NCBI GenBank assembly: GCA_964585925.1
Contig: CAZPFS010000022.1
Location: 1 to 35,068 of the forward strand
Reading direction: 5' to 3'
From: JAAZLS01 sp964585925
Lineage (GTDB): Bacteria > Bacillota > Dethiobacteria > DTU022
Length of the DNA: 35,068 bases
Part shown: positions 14,885 through 22,499 of the stretch, piece by piece
Layout: each line of letters begins with the position of its first letter
How positions within the stretch are numbered: the first letter of the stretch is position 1
Translations under genes and position numbers: made by a program
The notes under the pieces: model-generated
The model's input: the letters and a program-made list of their open reading frames with translations, nothing else
Databases searched by the model: none
Told to the model about the DNA's origin: nothing

Positions 14885-15361
14885 ATGGCTTTGCGTCAAA
14901 TTCTTACCGGGACTCACCCGGTTTTGCGCCGCCCGTCGCAGTCGGTAAAAAATATTAACCAGCCTCTATTGAACCTGCTCCGGGATATGGCGGAGACCAT
15001 GCATCATGCCCGGGGGGTGGGCCTGGCGGCACCCCAGATCGGAATTTCAAGGAGACTGGCGGTGATCGATCAGGGAGACAACCATCTGCTTCAGCTTGTA
15101 AATCCACAATTTATTGAGAGAGAGGGCGAAATCCTGGATCTGGAGGGCTGCCTGAGCCTGCCGGGGCTTGTCGGGGAGGTGCCCAGGGCGGAGCGGGTGG
15201 TGGTGGAATACCTGGATCCATGCGGGGAAATAGCCCGGATTGAGGCGGAGGGATTTCTGGCCCGTATTTTGCAGCACGAGATCGATCACCTGGAAGGGGT
15301 ACTTTTTATAGACAGGGCGATCAGGATGATCGAACCGGAACAGGAAGAAGCCCATGAATAA
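14885..15361 (+). CDS. def: Peptide deformylase
   Basis: Def removes the N-formyl group from nascent proteins. The 158-residue enzyme contains all three motifs: GVGLAAPQIG (44-53), EGCLSLPG (87-94, metal ligand Cys89) and HEIDH (131-135, metal ligands His131 and His135 with catalytic Glu132). ATG 14885 follows GGAGGTG. It overlaps fmt by eight bases (ATGAATAA), so the formylating and deformylating enzymes are translationally coupled. It has the short form of the family. Confidence 0.97.
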   Translation: MALRQILTGTHPVLRRPSQSVKNINQPLLNLLRDMAETMHHARGVGLAAPQIGISRRLAVIDQGDNHLLQLVNPQFIEREGEILDLEGCLSLPGLVGEVPRAERVVVEYLDPCGEIARIEAEGFLARILQHEIDHLEGVLFIDRAIRMIEPEQEEAHE

Positions 15362-16316
15362 CCCGGCGATTGTATTCATGGGCACCCCCGGGTTTGCGCT
15401 TCCCTCTCTAGAGGCGCTGCATGAGGGTCCGTGCCGGATAGCAGCCGTTGTTACCCAACCGGACCGGCCCCGGGGCCGAGGTCTGAAGATAAACTATTCT
15501 CCGGTAAAACAATTTGCCATGCAAGCCGGAATCAGGGTGCTGCAGCCGATCACCCTGAAAGATCCGGAGTTTCGGCAGGAACTGGCGGGCCTTGATGCAG
15601 GCTTAATAGTAACCGTCGCTTACGGTAAAATTTTACCGCCATATTTGCTGCAGCTACCTCCGCTGGGAGCAATCAACCTGCACGCTTCCATGTTGCCGGC
15701 TTACCGGGGGGCGGCCCCGATCAACCGGGCGATCATGGCCGGTGATACCGCCACCGGGGTTACGATTATCAGGATGGCCGCCCAAATGGATGCCGGAGAC
15801 ATTATCATGCAGGTGTCCGAACCGATTCTGATGGAAGATACGGCCGGTTCCCTTCATGACCGGCTGGCGGTTAAAGGTGCCGACCTGCTTTTGCAGGCAG
15901 TGGAGGCGCTGGTATCGGGAACCGCGGTTCCGACCCCCCAGGATCACCTGTCGGCAAGTTATGCTCCGCCCCTTAACCCGGAGGAGGAACGTATCAACTG
16001 GGATTTGGACAATACGAGACTCTTCAATATAATCCGGGGGTTGAGCCCTTTTCCGGGAGCATACACGGTTTTTGAGGGCAAAAGGCTGAAGATATTTTCT
16101 GCCGCTTTTCCCGAACCGGGCGCCCATATTGCCGGGCCTGGAGGCAGGGGCGGATCGCCGGGGGAGGTGCTCCATGTTTCCGGGGAGGCCATAACCGTGG
16201 CTACCGCCTCCGGCTCCCTGAACCTGCTGACAGTCCAGCCGGCGGGGCGATCAAAAATGAGCGCCGGAGCCTTCAGCCGGGGCTACGGTGTCGGACCCGG
16301 CTTCCGGCTGAGCTAG
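15354..16316 (+). CDS. fmt: Methionyl-tRNA formyltransferase
   Basis: Fmt formylates initiator Met-tRNA using 10-formyltetrahydrofolate. The 320-residue protein begins with the Rossmann-like FMGTPGFALPSL. It has the catalytic HASMLPAYRGAAPINRAI region (Asn-His-Asp type site) and MDAGDI, with the C-terminal anticodon/OB-like domain from about residue 205 (NPEEERINWD, IIRGLSPFPGAYT). A glycine-rich insert AGPGGRGGSPGE at about 265-276 lies in the C-terminal domain. The start ATG overlaps the def stop. In many Clostridia fmt is followed by rsmB and rlmN, which are absent here. Confidence 0.96.
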   Translation: MNNPAIVFMGTPGFALPSLEALHEGPCRIAAVVTQPDRPRGRGLKINYSPVKQFAMQAGIRVLQPITLKDPEFRQELAGLDAGLIVTVAYGKILPPYLLQLPPLGAINLHASMLPAYRGAAPINRAIMAGDTATGVTIIRMAAQMDAGDIIMQVSEPILMEDTAGSLHDRLAVKGADLLLQAVEALVSGTAVPTPQDHLSASYAPPLNPEEERINWDLDNTRLFNIIRGLSPFPGAYTVFEGKRLKIFSAAFPEPGAHIAGPGGRGGSPGEVLHVSGEAITVATASGSLNLLTVQPAGRSKMSAGAFSRGYGVGPGFRLS

Positions 16317-16334
16317 ATAGACCGGCCAAGATAT

Positions 16335-16365
16335 GGGGACAGACCCGCAAGCATAGTCTGTCCCC
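16335..16365. repeat. Single copy of the GGGGACAG palindrome (REP-like)
   Basis: GGGGACAGAC (16335-16344) and GTCTGTCCCC (16356-16365) form a perfect 10-bp stem with an 11-base loop, 18 bp after the fmt stop. The outer 8 bp are the same as in the triplet at 5825-5944. No T-run follows, but it could still stabilise the fmt mRNA end. Confidence 0.75.
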
Positions 16366-16400
16366 GTCGGGATCTGTACCCTAGGCGCTTTGGGTTAAAA

Positions 16401-16429
16401 TTGTCATCTATTAATATATTTGTTATACT
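16401..16429 (+). promoter_or_regulatory. Strong sigma-A promoter for prpC-prkC-rsgA-rpe
   Basis: TTGTCA (16401-16406), a 17-bp A/T-rich spacer and TATACT (16424-16429) lie 33 bp before TTG 16462. An open frame begins at 16420 inside this promoter and cannot be the true start. Confidence 0.75.
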
Positions 16430-16461
16430 GGTGCTGTATTTCAGGCAAGGGGGATAATGTA

Positions 16462-17238
16462 TTGCGGGGTATCGGCCTTACTCACCGGGGCCGGGAACGA
16501 TCCCGGAACGAAGATCGGTTTTTAACCCTTATTGAGCCGCAAGCAACTCTGCTGGCAGTGGCTGATGGCATGGGGGGGCATGTAGCCGGGGATCTGGCCA
16601 GTACGCTGGCCATCGAAACAATAGAACGCTGCTGGGGTGATCTATCGGCTGAAATATCCGACGGCGGAACCGGCCGGAGACACATGGCCTCGATGGTGAA
16701 AAAATTGATCCGGGAAGCCAACCGGGTTATTTACCAACAGGCTTCGGATGATCAAACCAAACGCGGCATGGGGACAACCCTGACGGTGGGGATACTGGCC
16801 GGCCTCACTCTTACGATTGGCCATGTAGGGGACAGCCGGGGCTATCTGATCGAAGACGGGCGGATATCACTGCTGACCGAGGATCACTCGTTGCTGGAGC
16901 AGATGATCCAGGAAGGTCTGGTCAGCCCCGAACAAGCCGTGGATCACCCCCGGCGCCATGTATTGACCCGGGCGGTGGGGACCTGCCCCCAGCTGGAGGT
17001 GGATCTGATCCAGCTTGACCTGACCAGGGGATCGGCGCTTTTGCTGTGTACCGACGGACTGACTTCGCTGGTCAAAGATGAGGAAATTTTACAAATATAT
17101 AACAAGGAAAAAGACCCTTATCGGGTGGCTTCTTCACTGATTGAACTGGCTAATTTTAGAAGCGGCTTTGACAATATTACGGTAGTGCTGTTGGCTGACA
17201 TTGGCAAACAGGAAGAGGAGAAGACCGATGATCGGTAA
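16462..17238 (+). CDS. prpC: PP2C-type serine/threonine phosphatase (Stp1/PrpC family)
   Basis: This is a cytoplasmic metal-dependent phosphatase that reverses phosphorylation by the PASTA kinase encoded next. The 258-residue enzyme has the family motifs: N-terminal GLTHRGRERSRNEDRF, the metal-binding ADGMGGHVAGD (about 37-47), GHVGDSRGYL and the late DGLTSLV and DNITVVLL. I chose TTG 16462 because it lies downstream of the promoter and has a G-rich site (AAGGGGG) eight bases upstream. Its end overlaps the prkC start by 11 bases. The pair regulates cell-wall synthesis and, in B. subtilis, spore germination. Confidence 0.95.
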   Translation: MRGIGLTHRGRERSRNEDRFLTLIEPQATLLAVADGMGGHVAGDLASTLAIETIERCWGDLSAEISDGGTGRRHMASMVKKLIREANRVIYQQASDDQTKRGMGTTLTVGILAGLTLTIGHVGDSRGYLIEDGRISLLTEDHSLLEQMIQEGLVSPEQAVDHPRRHVLTRAVGTCPQLEVDLIQLDLTRGSALLLCTDGLTSLVKDEEILQIYNKEKDPYRVASSLIELANFRSGFDNITVVLLADIGKQEEEKTDDR

Positions 17239-18871
17239 GAAGCTTGCCGGGCGCTATGAACTTAAAACCAAAATCGGGCAGGGCGGGATGGCGCATGTTT
17301 ACCGGGGTATGGACCTCATCCTGAACCGTACTGTCTCCATAAAAATATTAAAAGAGCATATGACGGAGGATCCGGATTTTATCCGGCGATTCCGCCGGGA
17401 AGCCCAGGCTGCAGCCAGGCTTTGCCATTCCAATATTGTAAATATCTATGATGTGGGCAGAGACGGGGATATCTACTATATCATCATGGAATATGTCCCC
17501 GGCAAGGATTTGAAACAACATATCCGGAGTCTGGGCCGCCTCCCGGCCGGGGAAGCGGTGGACATTGCCTGCCAGATTGCCGAGGCGCTGGTTCAGGCTC
17601 ATGCCTCCGGGGTGATCCATCGCGATATAAAACCTCAGAATATCGTTTTTTCCAACGGGGGTCGGGTCAAAGTAACCGATTTCGGGATCGCATTTGCCGC
17701 GGATGGGACTACTGTTACCCGGGGCAATGATATTTTTGGCTCGGTCCATTATCTTCCGCCCGAACTGGCCCGGGGCAGTCTGGCGGGGGTCCAGTCGGAT
17801 CTCTACTCACTGGGGATAGTGCTCTATGAAATGGTAACCGGCCGGGTGCCCTTTGTGGGGGAAAGCCCGATTTCAGTGGCTATGAAGCATATTCAGGACG
17901 AAATTCCTCCTCCTCACGAGGTGGTGGACGATATTCCGGAGCCGCTGGAACGGATTATTCTGAAAGCGGTTCAAAAAAATCCCTCCCTGCGCTATCAGAG
18001 CGTGGCGGAAATGCTTGATGATCTGCTGTTGTTTAAAAAGCAGGGTATTTCCAAGGCCGTTCTGGTTAACGGCGCCGATGAGCAGGACACCATATTGATC
18101 AAAATGCCGGCGGAAGCGGACAACTATCACCGGAACCCGGGCGACAACCACAACGGAGCCCGCAAAACCGGCAGGGGCCGGAAACCCTTGCTGTGGGCAG
18201 TGATTTTGTTTTTAGGCGCCTGCCTGTTTACGGGTTTTTTGTTGATCCGCGGCTACCTGGTAAACCCGGAGGTAGTTATTCCCGACATTGTAGAAAAAAA
18301 TTTGAGTGAAGCGGGAGCCAGGCTGGAGGATCTGGGCCTGAGGTACAAGGTTACCTGGGCCAGTCATGAACTGGTGCCTTCCGGTTATGTGATCAGCGTC
18401 GATCCTCGCCCGGGAAGAACAGTCCGCAAGGAAAGAATGGTGGAGCTCACAGTGAGCGAGGGTCCCATGTATATCGACATGCCCGATCTATACTTGTGCT
18501 CGGAGATGGAAGCGCGGGTAATTTTGCGGGAACTGTCTTTAGAGCCGGTGATTCTGCGGGAGCACAATGATCAGGTGCCCGAGGATAAAATTTTTCAGCA
18601 GGTTCCCAATGCCGGATTCCCGATTGCCGCCGGGGAAGAGGTTAAAATATATATCAGTCTGGGAGGAAGACCCTTTCCCATTGAACAGCTTGTGGGAAAA
18701 TCGAGCGAAGAAGCGCTGGCGTATATAGATGAAAAAGGATTGAAAGAAGGAAATATAAAATACCTGCTTTCCGATTATCCTGAAGGAACGGTTATTGCCC
18801 AGTATCCCGAAACGGGGACAAATGTCAAGGCCGGCCAGTCGGTTGATCTGGTGATAAGCGGGATCGAATAG
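17228..18871 (+). CDS. prkC: PASTA-domain serine/threonine protein kinase
   Basis: The 547-residue protein has an N-terminal Hanks-type kinase: GQGGMAHVY glycine loop (17-25), Lys39 in VSIKIL, HRDIKPQN with catalytic Asp133, DFG at 151-153 and GSVHYLPPE activation segment. A single membrane helix follows at about 320-345. Three extracellular PASTA domains fill about 350-547 and in this family bind muropeptides or lipid II, linking wall state to signalling. ATG 17228 is preceded by AGAGGAGAAG and overlaps prpC. The sequence VSIK replaces the commoner VAIK/VAVK around the ATP lysine, a mild change. A kinase-phosphatase operon followed by rsgA is typical of Firmicutes. Confidence 0.96.
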   Translation: MIGKKLAGRYELKTKIGQGGMAHVYRGMDLILNRTVSIKILKEHMTEDPDFIRRFRREAQAAARLCHSNIVNIYDVGRDGDIYYIIMEYVPGKDLKQHIRSLGRLPAGEAVDIACQIAEALVQAHASGVIHRDIKPQNIVFSNGGRVKVTDFGIAFAADGTTVTRGNDIFGSVHYLPPELARGSLAGVQSDLYSLGIVLYEMVTGRVPFVGESPISVAMKHIQDEIPPPHEVVDDIPEPLERIILKAVQKNPSLRYQSVAEMLDDLLLFKKQGISKAVLVNGADEQDTILIKMPAEADNYHRNPGDNHNGARKTGRGRKPLLWAVILFLGACLFTGFLLIRGYLVNPEVVIPDIVEKNLSEAGARLEDLGLRYKVTWASHELVPSGYVISVDPRPGRTVRKERMVELTVSEGPMYIDMPDLYLCSEMEARVILRELSLEPVILREHNDQVPEDKIFQQVPNAGFPIAAGEEVKIYISLGGRPFPIEQLVGKSSEEALAYIDEKGLKEGNIKYLLSDYPEGTVIAQYPETGTNVKAGQSVDLVISGIE

Positions 18872-18934
18872 GCGTTTGGCCCAAAATGCACCGACCTAAA
18901 AACGAAGGGGGTATCCGGCAGCCTGGAAGGAAGA

Positions 18935-19780
18935 GTGATCAGGGTTTCCGCTGCACAATATACGATCAGGGATCATGCCGGTAAAGAGCACATCTGCCGG
19001 GTCAGGGGGAGGCTTAAACTGGACCGGCTGTACCCGAAGGTGGGAGATGTGGTTTTATTTTTGCCGGAAGAAAAGATAATAGAAAAGGTCAAAGCCAGAT
19101 CCAGTTTTCTGACCAGGCCTCCGGTGGCAAATTTGGATCAGGTAATAGTAGTGGTTTCCCTGGCCTCCCCCGAACCTGATTGGAATGTGCTCAACCGGCA
19201 GCTGATTGCAACCGAACAGTCCGGTTTGACCGGTTATATCTGCCTGAACAAAGTTGATCTGATAACTCCCGCTTCCCGGGAGACTGTTGAGGGAATGCTG
19301 GAGGGACTTCCCTACCAGTATTTTTTTACCAGTGCCACCCAGAAGATCAACCTGTATGAAATCACCGGGCTGCTGAAGAATCGCTGCACTGTGTTTGCCG
19401 GTCCTTCCGGGGTGGGTAAATCCACCTTATTGAACGCCATTCAGCCGGGTTTGCACCTGAGCACCGGAGAAATCGGCCATAAACTCAAGCGGGGGCGTCA
19501 TACCACCAGATCGGCGGAACTGCTTCCCCTGGACGGAGGGGGAATGCTGGTGGATACACCGGGTTTTTCACGGTTGGATCTGCCGGATCTGAATCCGGAT
19601 CAGCTGGCCGGCTGTTTTCCAGAATTTGATTCCTTGGTGCCCAAATGTTTCTTCAGAAACTGTTTGCACAGGTCGGAGCCGGGATGTGCCGTACGGGAGG
19701 CGGCCGGGCAGGGGATAATAAACAAGTTACGTTACCGGTACTATCACCTGTTTTTGGAAGAACTTGTTTCACGGCGGTAA
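18935..19780 (+). CDS. rsgA: Ribosome small subunit GTPase RsgA (circularly permuted)
   Basis: RsgA (YloQ/YjeQ) is a GTPase that checks late 30S assembly. The order of GTPase motifs is permuted, as expected: CLNKVDLI (G4) precedes GPSGVGKSTLLNAI (G1) and DTPGF (G3). An N-terminal OB domain and a C-terminal zinc region (CFFRNCLHRSEPGC) are present. The predicted length is 281 residues from GTG 18935, which has GGAAGGA upstream. Family N-termini usually read LEGRVI, and those residues are encoded here just upstream from a CTG at 18923, so the true start may be 18923. It is followed after 26 bp by rpe, the common order. Confidence 0.95.
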   Translation: MIRVSAAQYTIRDHAGKEHICRVRGRLKLDRLYPKVGDVVLFLPEEKIIEKVKARSSFLTRPPVANLDQVIVVVSLASPEPDWNVLNRQLIATEQSGLTGYICLNKVDLITPASRETVEGMLEGLPYQYFFTSATQKINLYEITGLLKNRCTVFAGPSGVGKSTLLNAIQPGLHLSTGEIGHKLKRGRHTTRSAELLPLDGGGMLVDTPGFSRLDLPDLNPDQLAGCFPEFDSLVPKCFFRNCLHRSEPGCAVREAAGQGIINKLRYRYYHLFLEELVSRR

Positions 19781-19806
19781 AGGAATATGCTTTACGGAGG
19801 GCAGCC

Positions 19807-20478
19807 ATGACGGTTAAAGTAGCACCATCACTTTTGTCTGCTGATTTTTCCCGGTTGAGAGAGGAAGTCCGCCGGCTTGAAGACAGCGGCGCCGACTGGA
19901 TTCACCTGGATGTCATGGATGGACATTTTGTGCCCAATCTCACCATCGGCCCGCCGGTGGCGGCATCATTGAGGCCCTATACCAACTTGTGTCTGGATGC
20001 CCATCTCATGGTCAGCAATCCCGAACAGCTGGTGGAGCCTTTTGTCCGGGCAGGAGTAGATCTGATTACTGTTCATGCCGAGGCAACCGATCATCTGCAC
20101 CGGGCATTGGCAAAAATTAGACAGTCCGGAGTCAAGGCCGGGGTGGCCCTGAACCCTTCCACTTCGCCCCGGGTGCTTGATTATGTCTGGGATTTGCTGG
20201 ATGTGGTGCTGGTGATGAGTGTCAATCCCGGGCTGGGTGGGCAGGAATTTATTCCAGCGGTGTTGCCAAAAATAAAAAGCATCGCCGATTATATACAGGA
20301 TCACCGGCTGTCCACGGAGTTACAGGTGGATGGGGGAATCAACTATAATACTGCCGGCCGGGTAATCGAGGCCGGGGCTACGGTACTGGTGGCCGGGTCG
20401 GCTATTTTTGCATCCCGGCGCGGCCCGGAACTGATCCAGGCGTTTAAGCTGATCGGGGATCCGCCGAAAAAAGTTTAA
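19807..20478 (+). CDS. rpe: Ribulose-phosphate 3-epimerase
   Basis: Rpe interconverts ribulose 5-phosphate and xylulose 5-phosphate in the pentose phosphate pathway. It supplies ribulose 5-phosphate, a substrate of RibBA encoded downstream. The 223-residue TIM-barrel protein has LDVMDGHFVPNLTIGP, the metal ligands in LDAHLMV, VMSVNPGLGGQEFIP and the phosphate-binding VDGGIN. ATG 19807 follows GGAGG at six bases. The reading frame is open upstream into rsgA, but that part is not homologous. Its stop codon lies inside the -35 region of the riboflavin promoter. Confidence 0.96.
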   Translation: MTVKVAPSLLSADFSRLREEVRRLEDSGADWIHLDVMDGHFVPNLTIGPPVAASLRPYTNLCLDAHLMVSNPEQLVEPFVRAGVDLITVHAEATDHLHRALAKIRQSGVKAGVALNPSTSPRVLDYVWDLLDVVLVMSVNPGLGGQEFIPAVLPKIKSIADYIQDHRLSTELQVDGGINYNTAGRVIEAGATVLVAGSAIFASRRGPELIQAFKLIGDPPKKV

Positions 20479-20502
20479 CCCCCTTTGCGGTTGTGTTATA
20501 AT
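20474..20502 (+). promoter_or_regulatory. Extended -10 promoter of the riboflavin operon
   Basis: TTTAAC (20474-20479), a 17-bp spacer and TATAAT (20497-20502) preceded by TGT lie 20 bp before the FMN riboswitch. The -35 overlaps the rpe stop codon. Confidence 0.65.
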
Positions 20503-20522
20503 ACGAATATGTAAATACCGTT

Positions 20523-20650
20523 TTCTTCGGGGTACGGTGAGAAGGCATCCCTTCAATTCCGAACCGGCGGTTGCAGCCCGCGAACCTGGCAGACAGGTTG
20601 ATCCGGTGAAATTCCGGAGCCGACAGTAAAGTCTGGATGAGAGAAGAGAC
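20523..20650 (+). ncRNA. FMN riboswitch (RFN element)
   Basis: The leader holds the conserved RFN blocks in order: TTCGGGG, CGGTGA...AATTCCGA, ACCGGCGG...AGCCCGCGA, the P4 hairpin ACCTG/CAGGT, CCGGTGAAATTCCGG, and CCGACAGTAAAGTC then GGATGAGAGAAGA. These form the six-stem FMN-binding junction that shuts off riboflavin genes when FMN is high. It sits between a promoter and an intrinsic terminator upstream of ribD, so control is probably by transcription attenuation. Loop L2 carries an extra hairpin (20541-20554) not in the usual compact form. Confidence 0.97.
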
Positions 20651-20673
20651 GGAGAAATTTATCTCCCTATCTG

Positions 20674-20706
20674 GCCCTGAAGAATGTGTGCAGGGCTTTA
20701 TTATTT
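20674..20706 (+). terminator. Riboswitch-controlled intrinsic terminator
   Basis: GCCCTG (20674-20679) and CAGGGC (20691-20696) form a 6-bp GC-rich stem followed by TTTATTATTT. Its place between the FMN aptamer and ribD makes it the likely expression platform. A second small hairpin, GGAGA/TCTCC at about 20651-20665, lies just before it. Confidence 0.75.
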
Positions 20707-20726
20707 GGTGACCGGGGTGAACAGGA

Positions 20727-21827
20727 TTGAACAAGGATGAGAGATGGATGAAGCAGGCCTTGAACCTGGCCTGGCAGGGCCGGGGCCGGACGAGTCCCAA
20801 CCCCCTGGTGGGGGCGGTGGTGGTCCGGGAGGAAAGAGCGGTGGGGACAGGTTACCACCGGGTTGCCGGGGGGCCCCATGCCGAGGTGATTGCCCTTCAA
20901 AAGGCGGGCGATAAAGCCGCGGGGGCCAGTCTTTATGTAAACCTGGAACCCTGTTCCCATTACGGCCGCACTCCTCCTTGCGTGGATCTGATCATATCCT
21001 CCGGGGTGGGGGAAGTGGTGGCGGCCATGGAGGATCCCAACCCTGAAATCCGGGGGCGGGGGTTTCTGAGGCTGAGGGAGGCCGGCATACGGATAAAAAC
21101 CGGGGTGCTTGAACAGAAAGCCCGCCGGTTAAATGAAACATATATTAAACATATCACCACCGGGCTTCCGTTTGTGGCCATCAAAACAGCACTGACCCTT
21201 GACGGCAGAATTGCCACCCGAACAGGGGATTCTCGCTGGATAACCGGCGAAAAATCCCGCCGCCATGTTCACAGGCTCAGGGGACAGTACGATGCGGTGA
21301 TGGTTGGGATCGGCACGGCGCTGGCCGACAATCCGATTCTGACCACTCGCCTGAAGGGGGAGCGGGATGCGGTGAGGGTGGTGGTGGACAGCAGGGCCGA
21401 TCTGCCGCCTACGGCCAAACTTATCAACAGCAGCTCCAGTGCTCCTGCCATACTGGCTGTTACTGAACAGGCCGATCCGGATAAATGCCGGAAATTGAAA
21501 GAGCGGGGAGCGGAAATACTGACGCTCCCTTCAAGGGAGGGCCGGGTGGATCTGAAAGTGTTGCTGGAAAGGCTGGGGGAACGGGGGATCATTTCCGTTC
21601 TGGTGGAGGGAGGAGGCAGGTTAAATTACAGTTTGCTGGAACAGGGGTTGGTTGACAAGTTTTTTCTGTTTATCGCTCCCATTATCTGCGGGGGGAGAGA
21701 TGCTTTCCCCGCTTTTAGCGGGGAGGGGGCAGCCGAAATAAAAAATGCCTGGCGGCTCGGGCGGGTAGAATATAAAAAATTTGAGTCTGATCTGCTGGTG
21801 ATCGGCTATCCCGAACAAGGGGGGTGA
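20727..21827 (+). CDS. ribD: Bifunctional diaminohydroxyphosphoribosylaminopyrimidine deaminase / 5-amino-6-(5-phosphoribosylamino)uracil reductase
   Basis: RibD catalyses the second and third steps of riboflavin synthesis from the GTP side. The deaminase domain (about 1-145) has the zinc site HAEVIAL (His51, Glu53) and PCSHYGRTPPC (Cys76, Cys85). The reductase domain (about 148-366) begins VAIKTALTLDGRIAT and has SRWITG and VEGGG motifs. TTG 20727 fits the usual N-terminus (NKDERWMKQAL) and follows GGGGTGA; a nearby ATG is out of frame. It is the first gene behind the FMN riboswitch. Confidence 0.96.
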   Translation: MNKDERWMKQALNLAWQGRGRTSPNPLVGAVVVREERAVGTGYHRVAGGPHAEVIALQKAGDKAAGASLYVNLEPCSHYGRTPPCVDLIISSGVGEVVAAMEDPNPEIRGRGFLRLREAGIRIKTGVLEQKARRLNETYIKHITTGLPFVAIKTALTLDGRIATRTGDSRWITGEKSRRHVHRLRGQYDAVMVGIGTALADNPILTTRLKGERDAVRVVVDSRADLPPTAKLINSSSSAPAILAVTEQADPDKCRKLKERGAEILTLPSREGRVDLKVLLERLGERGIISVLVEGGGRLNYSLLEQGLVDKFFLFIAPIICGGRDAFPAFSGEGAAEIKNAWRLGRVEYKKFESDLLVIGYPEQGG

Positions 21828-21831
21828 AGGG

Positions 21832-22482
21832 TTGTTTACCGGAATTGTTGAGGAAATGGGGGAATTTCGGAGCCGAAGGGGCGGCAAACAGGGAAGCAAG
21901 TTGACCATTGCCGCCCGGCAAGTGGTGAAGGATCTGACCCCCGGCGACAGTATTGCCGTAAACGGGGTTTGCCTTACCGCTACCCGGGTCAGCCGGGATA
22001 GTTTCGAAGCGCTGGCAGCGCCGGAAACGCTCCGCAAAACCAACCTGTATTGCCTGGTACCGGGGCGGCCGGTAAACCTGGAACGGGCGCTGGCCTTGGG
22101 GGACCGCCTGGGCGGCCACCTGGTGAGCGGGCACGTCGACGGGGTGGGCACCCTGTCCTGGTGCCGGAAGGAAGGGTCGGCCCTGCGGTTTCACTTTGAA
22201 CTCCCTTCGGAACTGCGCAGGTATATTATCAGCAAGGGTTCGGTAACCGTGGATGGGATCAGCCTCACGGTGGCCGAGTTGGATAAATCCGGGTTTACGG
22301 TGTCGATAGTCCCGCATACCGCCCTGAATACCACCCTGGGGAAAATTCTTCCCGGGGCGGCGGTCAATCTGGAGGTTGATTCGACGGGCAAATATGTGGA
22401 GAAGTTACTGCCGGCCGCCGAGAAAGAAAAGAGGCAAAATAAGATCACGGTTTCCTTTTTACGGGAGACCGGGTTTATCTAA
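21832..22482 (+). CDS. ribE: Riboflavin synthase, alpha subunit
   Basis: This enzyme dismutates two 6,7-dimethyl-8-ribityllumazine molecules to riboflavin. The 216-residue protein shows its internal duplication: FTGIVEEMG at the start and VDGVGTLS later, each half holding a barrel with motifs such as GDSIAVNGVCLT and GSVTVDGISLT. GGHLVSGHVDG is also diagnostic. The start is TTG with a G-rich ribosome-binding site, four bases after the ribD stop, so translation is tightly linked. Gene naming varies: ribE in Bacillus numbering is often ribC in E. coli. Confidence 0.96.
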   Translation: MFTGIVEEMGEFRSRRGGKQGSKLTIAARQVVKDLTPGDSIAVNGVCLTATRVSRDSFEALAAPETLRKTNLYCLVPGRPVNLERALALGDRLGGHLVSGHVDGVGTLSWCRKEGSALRFHFELPSELRRYIISKGSVTVDGISLTVAELDKSGFTVSIVPHTALNTTLGKILPGAAVNLEVDSTGKYVEKLLPAAEKEKRQNKITVSFLRETGFI

Positions 22483-22499
22483 AACGGGGTGACAAAAAA

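Noticed and set aside
19645..19806. N-terminal extension of rpe into rsgA
   Set aside because: The extension reads rsgA out of frame. The conserved Rpe N-terminus begins at ATG 19807 with its own GGAGG.
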